A stretch of 33,188 bases of DNA from an uncultured Bacteroidales bacterium (lineage in GTDB: Bacteria; Bacteroidota; Bacteroidia; Bacteroidales; UBA932): positions 1 through 33,188 of the forward strand of contig CAMBMK010000014.1 in assembly GCA_945868745.1 (NCBI GenBank), read 5' to 3'. The notes beneath the pieces are model-generated. The model made no database searches. It worked only from the letters and a program-made list of their open reading frames with translations, and was not told the DNA's origin. Both the position numbers and the translations under genes were made by a program. Shown piece by piece: positions 30,138 to 33,188 of this stretch (position 1 is the stretch's first letter; each line of letters begins with the position of its first letter).

Positions 30138-32357
30138 TCAGTCCTGCACGGGACGTATGTAGATGTGGTAGTTTCTTCCGCCACCATAGAATTTGCCTGC
30201 CACGTCGTCCCAGTAGTATGCATCATCGTAGCGATAGTAGGTCTTGATGATCTCGTCGCTGTTCTGCCTGTAACTGTTGACCGTCTCCTCCTTCAGCGTT
30301 GCTGTCCAGTAGTCCACGGCCGGCAGGAATATGGAATTGTTGTTCTTTTTGCTGTTGAATCTCCATCCTTCCACTCCGGAGACAACTGCCTTCTGCCAGG
30401 TGGTATTGTCCATCAGCTCCTGCCACTCTTCCATGGTAGGAGTACGTGCGCCGCCACCCCAGATTACCGATGCGGCATCGTCTTCTGCCTCGAGCGTCAT
30501 CCTTCCGTCTTCACCGTATTTGGAGAAGTGATGGATGACATCCGACTGCGACAGATTGCTGTTGGGGCTGTGGATGAATTTTACGGTCTCCTTGTATGAG
30601 TAGAATCTGGCATGGTAAATGTCGATGAAGTTGTCATTGGCTCTCGGCTCAATTTCTGCCCATCCGAACAGGTTGCCTTTTTCCGTAGGACCGGCAGCGC
30701 CAAGGTTGTAGGACGCCCATTTTACGCTCAATCCCATATCTATCCACTGTCCTTCGGAAAGCGAGCCTCCCGTGGTAATCTGCTGCACCTCGCCATAGTA
30801 TGTGCCATCCTTTTTGCTGCGCATGAACGGGCGGAGGAAGTAGGTGGTGGCAGAGGTCAGATTCTGCACTCTGGTGCTGATTGTGCCGTCCTGCAGGGTT
30901 ACGGTGATCACTTCCTTTTGGCTGTGATAGGTGATTTCCGGCGATGAGGAAAGCTGGAAACCGATTTCGGTGATATTGTCGGCCGGTGTGCCGTCGAGTG
31001 AAACGGCATACGACACATCGGCCGAGGTCTCGGTGATGTTTTCTGCCCTGAAGTCTGTAAACTGCACATCAGGCCTGCGCACGGCACGCACCGTGAGCCC
31101 GTTGCAGCGCATCGATGTGGTGGCTAGTATCGTACCGATGCCGTCAAAGCTAGTGTTGGACGGGTCGGAGTAGAAGCTGTATGCCTTTTCGGTGTTGTAA
31201 ACATCGACTTCGTTGGACCAGAATCCCATGTGGTCCCTGTTCTGCACCTCAGAGCTGTAGTCGCGCCAGCCGGTGTATGGGAAGAAAATGGATTTGCCGT
31301 TGGTGGATACGTAGAGCAGGCCTTCCACGCCGTTGTGGGTATATTTCCTGAGCTGCAGTTTCTCGCTGCGCTTGAGCTCCATGATTTCCTCCTCGGTAGG
31401 CATGCGCCACTTGTTGCCCCAATTGGCCGTTGCTGCATCGTGAGAGGCATCCAGATGGATTTCTTTACCGTCGGTATAGTCATTGCCGCGTGCGTAGGAG
31501 TTGATGTAGTAGGCATTCTTGGTGGCCGTTTCGCCCCAGGCATAGTAATTTCCCACCTCCTCAGGCTTGGAGGCGCCGACGTTCCAGGAAGCCCAGACCA
31601 CGCTGAGTCCCAGATCCACTTCCTGTCCGTTGCTTATTTCCACCGGTTTTGCGGCAGCCTGCGTGACTGTAATCACCTCGCTGAGATCTCCGCTGCTGAC
31701 TATGATCCTGCCCTCGCGGGATTTCATCTCAAAATTCGGTGCCACGGCAAACAGCAAGCCGGTTTCCACCAGGCCGCGTGTGGCCACCTTCGGCTCAATC
31801 GGGGTAATCCACGAGGCTGCAGCCTCCTCCACGGTGCACTCAAAGGTGATATTTGCCTTGATGACTATTTCGATTTCGCCGCCATTCTCTTCCACTTCGA
31901 ATGTCGAATTGGTGGTGGTCAGCGCATCCTTCTGCTTCTGCATCACCTTGAACTCAACCTTTTTTGTGCCGCAGAGAAGGGCAATCACAGCTTCCCTGTC
32001 ATCCGGTGTATCGTTTGGCTCCGTAGTGACGCTCAGGGTTACGTTGCCGGCCTTGCCCGAAAGCGGTTCCACCGAGCACCAGGAGTCCGCACGGGTCTCC
32101 TTCACCGTTACCGTCCAGTCTGCAGTGGCGGTAAATGACACCTTGTCCGTGCCTCCCTGTGAAGAGAAAACAGGTGCAGGCGTGTCTGTCTGCGGAAAAC
32201 TGATTTCGTAGTTCTCCTCATTTTTATCTTTTCCGTCTTCATTGTCTGCTGGTGTGCAACCTGAAAAGAGCCCAGAAATGATGCTGCAGAGCATCCAGAC
32301 CAGGAAAAACCGGTGTGTTGTACCGGGTATGCTGATTTTCAAATAATCGGTCCGCAT
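30138..32357 (-). CDS. BACON-domain lipoprotein with duplicated FISUMP-like domains
   Basis: This 739-residue lipoprotein has a signal peptide ending LFSGC (Cys34; Phe at -3 is unusual), followed by an acidic tether (ADNEDGKDKNEENYE) that fits surface display. Two BACON domains follow (about 50-142 and 145-236; each ending in a VTQ or VMQ-type strand). Then come a FISUMP-like domain (about 246-428, VDLGLSVVWASWNVGA), an Fn3-like domain (431-529) and a second FISUMP-like domain (538-739, IDMGLSVKWASYNLGA). BACON domains are often found in Bacteroidota glycan-binding proteins. No enzyme motif is visible; a binding role is a guess. It has its own promoter and stands alone. Confidence 0.85.
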   Translation of the reverse strand: MRTDYLKISIPGTTHRFFLVWMLCSIISGLFSGCTPADNEDGKDKNEENYEISFPQTDTPAPVFSSQGGTDKVSFTATADWTVTVKETRADSWCSVEPLSGKAGNVTLSVTTEPNDTPDDREAVIALLCGTKKVEFKVMQKQKDALTTTNSTFEVEENGGEIEIVIKANITFECTVEEAAASWITPIEPKVATRGLVETGLLFAVAPNFEMKSREGRIIVSSGDLSEVITVTQAAAKPVEISNGQEVDLGLSVVWASWNVGASKPEEVGNYYAWGETATKNAYYINSYARGNDYTDGKEIHLDASHDAATANWGNKWRMPTEEEIMELKRSEKLQLRKYTHNGVEGLLYVSTNGKSIFFPYTGWRDYSSEVQNRDHMGFWSNEVDVYNTEKAYSFYSDPSNTSFDGIGTILATTSMRCNGLTVRAVRRPDVQFTDFRAENITETSADVSYAVSLDGTPADNITEIGFQLSSSPEITYHSQKEVITVTLQDGTISTRVQNLTSATTYFLRPFMRSKKDGTYYGEVQQITTGGSLSEGQWIDMGLSVKWASYNLGAAGPTEKGNLFGWAEIEPRANDNFIDIYHARFYSYKETVKFIHSPNSNLSQSDVIHHFSKYGEDGRMTLEAEDDAASVIWGGGARTPTMEEWQELMDNTTWQKAVVSGVEGWRFNSKKNNNSIFLPAVDYWTATLKEETVNSYRQNSDEIIKTYYRYDDAYYWDDVAGKFYGGGRNYHIYIRPVQD

Positions 32358-32436
32358 AGTCCGTAAAGTTTTAGTTTAATCTGTTTCGCACTTTGACCCG
32401 TCAGGCTTTTTGCCGATGTTTACCTGACAAACCAAA

Positions 32437-32444
32437 CAAATATA
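32437..32444 (-). promoter_or_regulatory. -7 promoter box of the BACON lipoprotein gene
   Basis: TATATTTG on the minus strand; predicted start about 75 bases before the ATG at 32357. Confidence 0.6.
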
Positions 32445-32503
32445 ACAATAAATATTAGAAACCCGCTCTATTTGAATGTATTTTGGATCGGGGATGTCAA
32501 AAT

Positions 32504-32529
32504 ACGGGTGGCCTGAGCAGGCCACCCGT
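32504..32529 (-). terminator. Terminator of the superoxide reductase gene
   Basis: Perfect 12-base arms (32504-32515 and 32518-32529). The drawn two-base gap means the true loop opens further. On the minus strand ATTTTG follows the stem. Confidence 0.85.
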
Positions 32530-32539
32530 TCCGGTTCTG

Positions 32540-32920
32540 TCATTCTGCAACCGTCTTCCACAGACCGTGGAGATTGCAATACTCATAAGCTGCCTTGACT
32601 TTGGCCTTTGTGAGGAATACAGCCTTTGCCTCGGGTTTGTCCTTGAGGTCGGCAAACTGCACTCCATCTTCCGTCTCAAGACAGATGAAAGCGATATGAT
32701 GCTCGGGGAGCATCGGATGAGGATTACTTCCGACACGGACCTCAACCGTGCTGGAGTCCGGGAAATCAAGCACCGGAAGGTGCTTTTCGACACTTGCTTC
32801 CACAGTGTTTGCCTTCAACTCTTCCATTTTCTCGCCACAACAGACAAGCGGGACTGTGGAATCAACGAGCTTCACGACCACGTTGCCGCAATGCTTGCAT
32901 TTGAAAAACTTGAGTCCCAT
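32540..32920 (-). CDS. Desulfoferrodoxin-type superoxide reductase
   Basis: The 126-residue protein reduces superoxide to hydrogen peroxide without making oxygen, the typical defence of anaerobes. An N-terminal desulforedoxin-like FeCys4 site has C8, C11, C27 and C28 (CKHCG, CCGEKM). The catalytic iron site has Glu45 and His47 (EKHLPV), His68, His74 or His75 (NPHPMLPEHHI), Cys115 and His118 (CNLHG). This is the two-iron form. The start at 32920 gives MGLKFFKCKHCG. I find no TAnnTTTG box upstream; a 5-base inverted repeat (TCCGG, 32944-32948, and CCGGA, 32954-32958) might be an operator. It ends in its own terminator. Confidence 0.92.
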   Translation of the reverse strand: MGLKFFKCKHCGNVVVKLVDSTVPLVCCGEKMEELKANTVEASVEKHLPVLDFPDSSTVEVRVGSNPHPMLPEHHIAFICLETEDGVQFADLKDKPEAKAVFLTKAKVKAAYEYCNLHGLWKTVAE

Positions 32921-33060
32921 AACATAGAATTATTTAAGGAATGTCCGGAAATACCGGATTGTCAATCATTTGGCTACTGCAAAAATCGCACCTTCCCTCC
33001 AGCGTCATTCCGTCCGGGAAAAACCTTCAAAAGATAATTCCAATATTTTTCATAAAAATG
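32921..33060. other. Intergenic region before tRNA-Asn
   Basis: Separates the superoxide reductase gene from tRNA-Asn. It holds the 5-base inverted repeat at 32944-32958. I see no coding potential worth naming. Confidence 0.5.
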
Positions 33061-33091
33061 TTTGGAGTTAGAAAAAAATGTAGTATATTTG
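33061..33091 (+). promoter_or_regulatory. Consensus promoter of tRNA-Asn
   Basis: TTTG at 33061-33064, exactly 19 bases, then TATATTTG at 33084-33091; predicted start near 33097, 17 bases before the mature 5' end. Confidence 0.8.
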
Positions 33092-33113
33092 CAATCCCAA
33101 ATCACGGGAACAT

Positions 33114-33187
33114 TCCTCAATAGCTCAGTTGGTTAGAGCACCTGACTGTTAATCAGGGGGTCGCAGGTTCAAGTCCTGCTTGAGGAG
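33114..33187 (+). tRNA. tRNA-Asn (GUU)
   Basis: A cloverleaf is readable by eye. The acceptor stem pairs 33114-33120 with 33180-33186, the D-loop has TAGCTCAGTTGGTTAGAGC, the anticodon stem CCTGA pairs with TCAGG around CTGTTAA, with GTT at 33148-33150. The T-arm reads GCAGGTTCAAGTCCTGC with GTTCAAGTC as T-loop. Discriminator is G33187. Whether CCA is encoded cannot be told because the window ends at C33188. Confidence 0.95.
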
Positions 33188-33188
33188 C

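Larger units (their letters stand above)
32358..32539. other. Intergenic region upstream of the BACON lipoprotein
   Basis: AT-rich region with the promoter of the lipoprotein gene (leader about 75 bases) and the terminator of the superoxide reductase gene. No gene seen. Confidence 0.6.

Noticed and set aside
32944..32958. Inverted repeat before the superoxide reductase gene as a certain operator
   Set aside because: Five-base arms are too short to support alone; noted only within the gene entry.

Overview
The window looks like a piece of chromosome from an anaerobic member of the Bacteroidales (phylum Bacteroidota). The evidence is consistent. Many genes are preceded by the phylum-specific -7 promoter box TAnnTTTG, in two cases with TTTG exactly 19 bases upstream. 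Shine-Dalgarno sequences are not evident. Several proteins belong to families that are typical of the phylum: NigD-like lipoprotein, DUF4954, BACON lipoprotein, CCDC81-type HU protein, Bacteroidota-type RNA polymerase omega, and a LysM plus periplasmic-binding-protein fusion. An oxygen-independent ribonucleotide reductase and a superoxide reductase point to an anaerobe. The genus cannot be fixed by eye. Base composition is moderately GC-rich except for the lower-GC first gene.

Layout. 1-2842 (+): the 3' end of a BspA-like leucine-rich-repeat protein, a predicted exported barrel-like protein and an S41-family protease lipoprotein, closely packed. 2843-3140: a gene-free stretch between convergent gene sets that holds a small repeat array with three perfect copies of a 22-base unit in both orientations. 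3141-6583 (-): a three-gene operon led by a DUF4954 beta-helix protein, followed by a two-TM protein and an exported protein with an internal duplication, function unknown. 6797-8065 (+): a surface-lipoprotein candidate ending in a clear terminator. 8199-9446 (-): a Fur-family regulator and a NigD-like lipoprotein. 9504-13354 (+): thioredoxin reductase (trxB), bamD, RNA polymerase omega and recN. 13449-14792 (-): glutamate dehydrogenase gdhA. 14966-19791 (-): nadK, uppS, bamA and an ompH/skp gene. 19896-23084 (+): pdxJ, a second, membrane-anchored OmpH-like protein, and a LysM/periplasmic-binding-protein fusion. 23265-26024 (+): a DASS-family dicarboxylate transporter and a partner outer-membrane porin-like protein. 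26238-28915 (+): nrdD and nrdG. 28955-30061 (-): an HU-domain protein with a membrane anchor. 30138-32357 (-): a large BACON/FISUMP surface lipoprotein. 32540-32920 (-): superoxide reductase. 33114-33187 (+): tRNA-Asn at the edge of the window.

How the genes fit together. The dominant theme is cell-envelope building. BamA and BamD insert outer-membrane proteins, OmpH/Skp-type chaperones escort them, and UppS makes the lipid carrier for cell-wall synthesis. The LysM fusion probably acts at peptidoglycan. A second theme is anaerobic redox metabolism: TrxB, NrdDG, superoxide reductase, NADP-type glutamate dehydrogenase and NAD kinase. I found no prophage, insertion sequence, CRISPR array or defence island. 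The less usual material lies in promoter architecture (a mirrored trxB/fur divergent promoter with apparently leaderless starts, and palindromes at the dicarboxylate-transporter and nrdDG promoters), in the intergenic repeat array, in the DUF4954 operon, and in a cysteine-rich substitution in GdhA.
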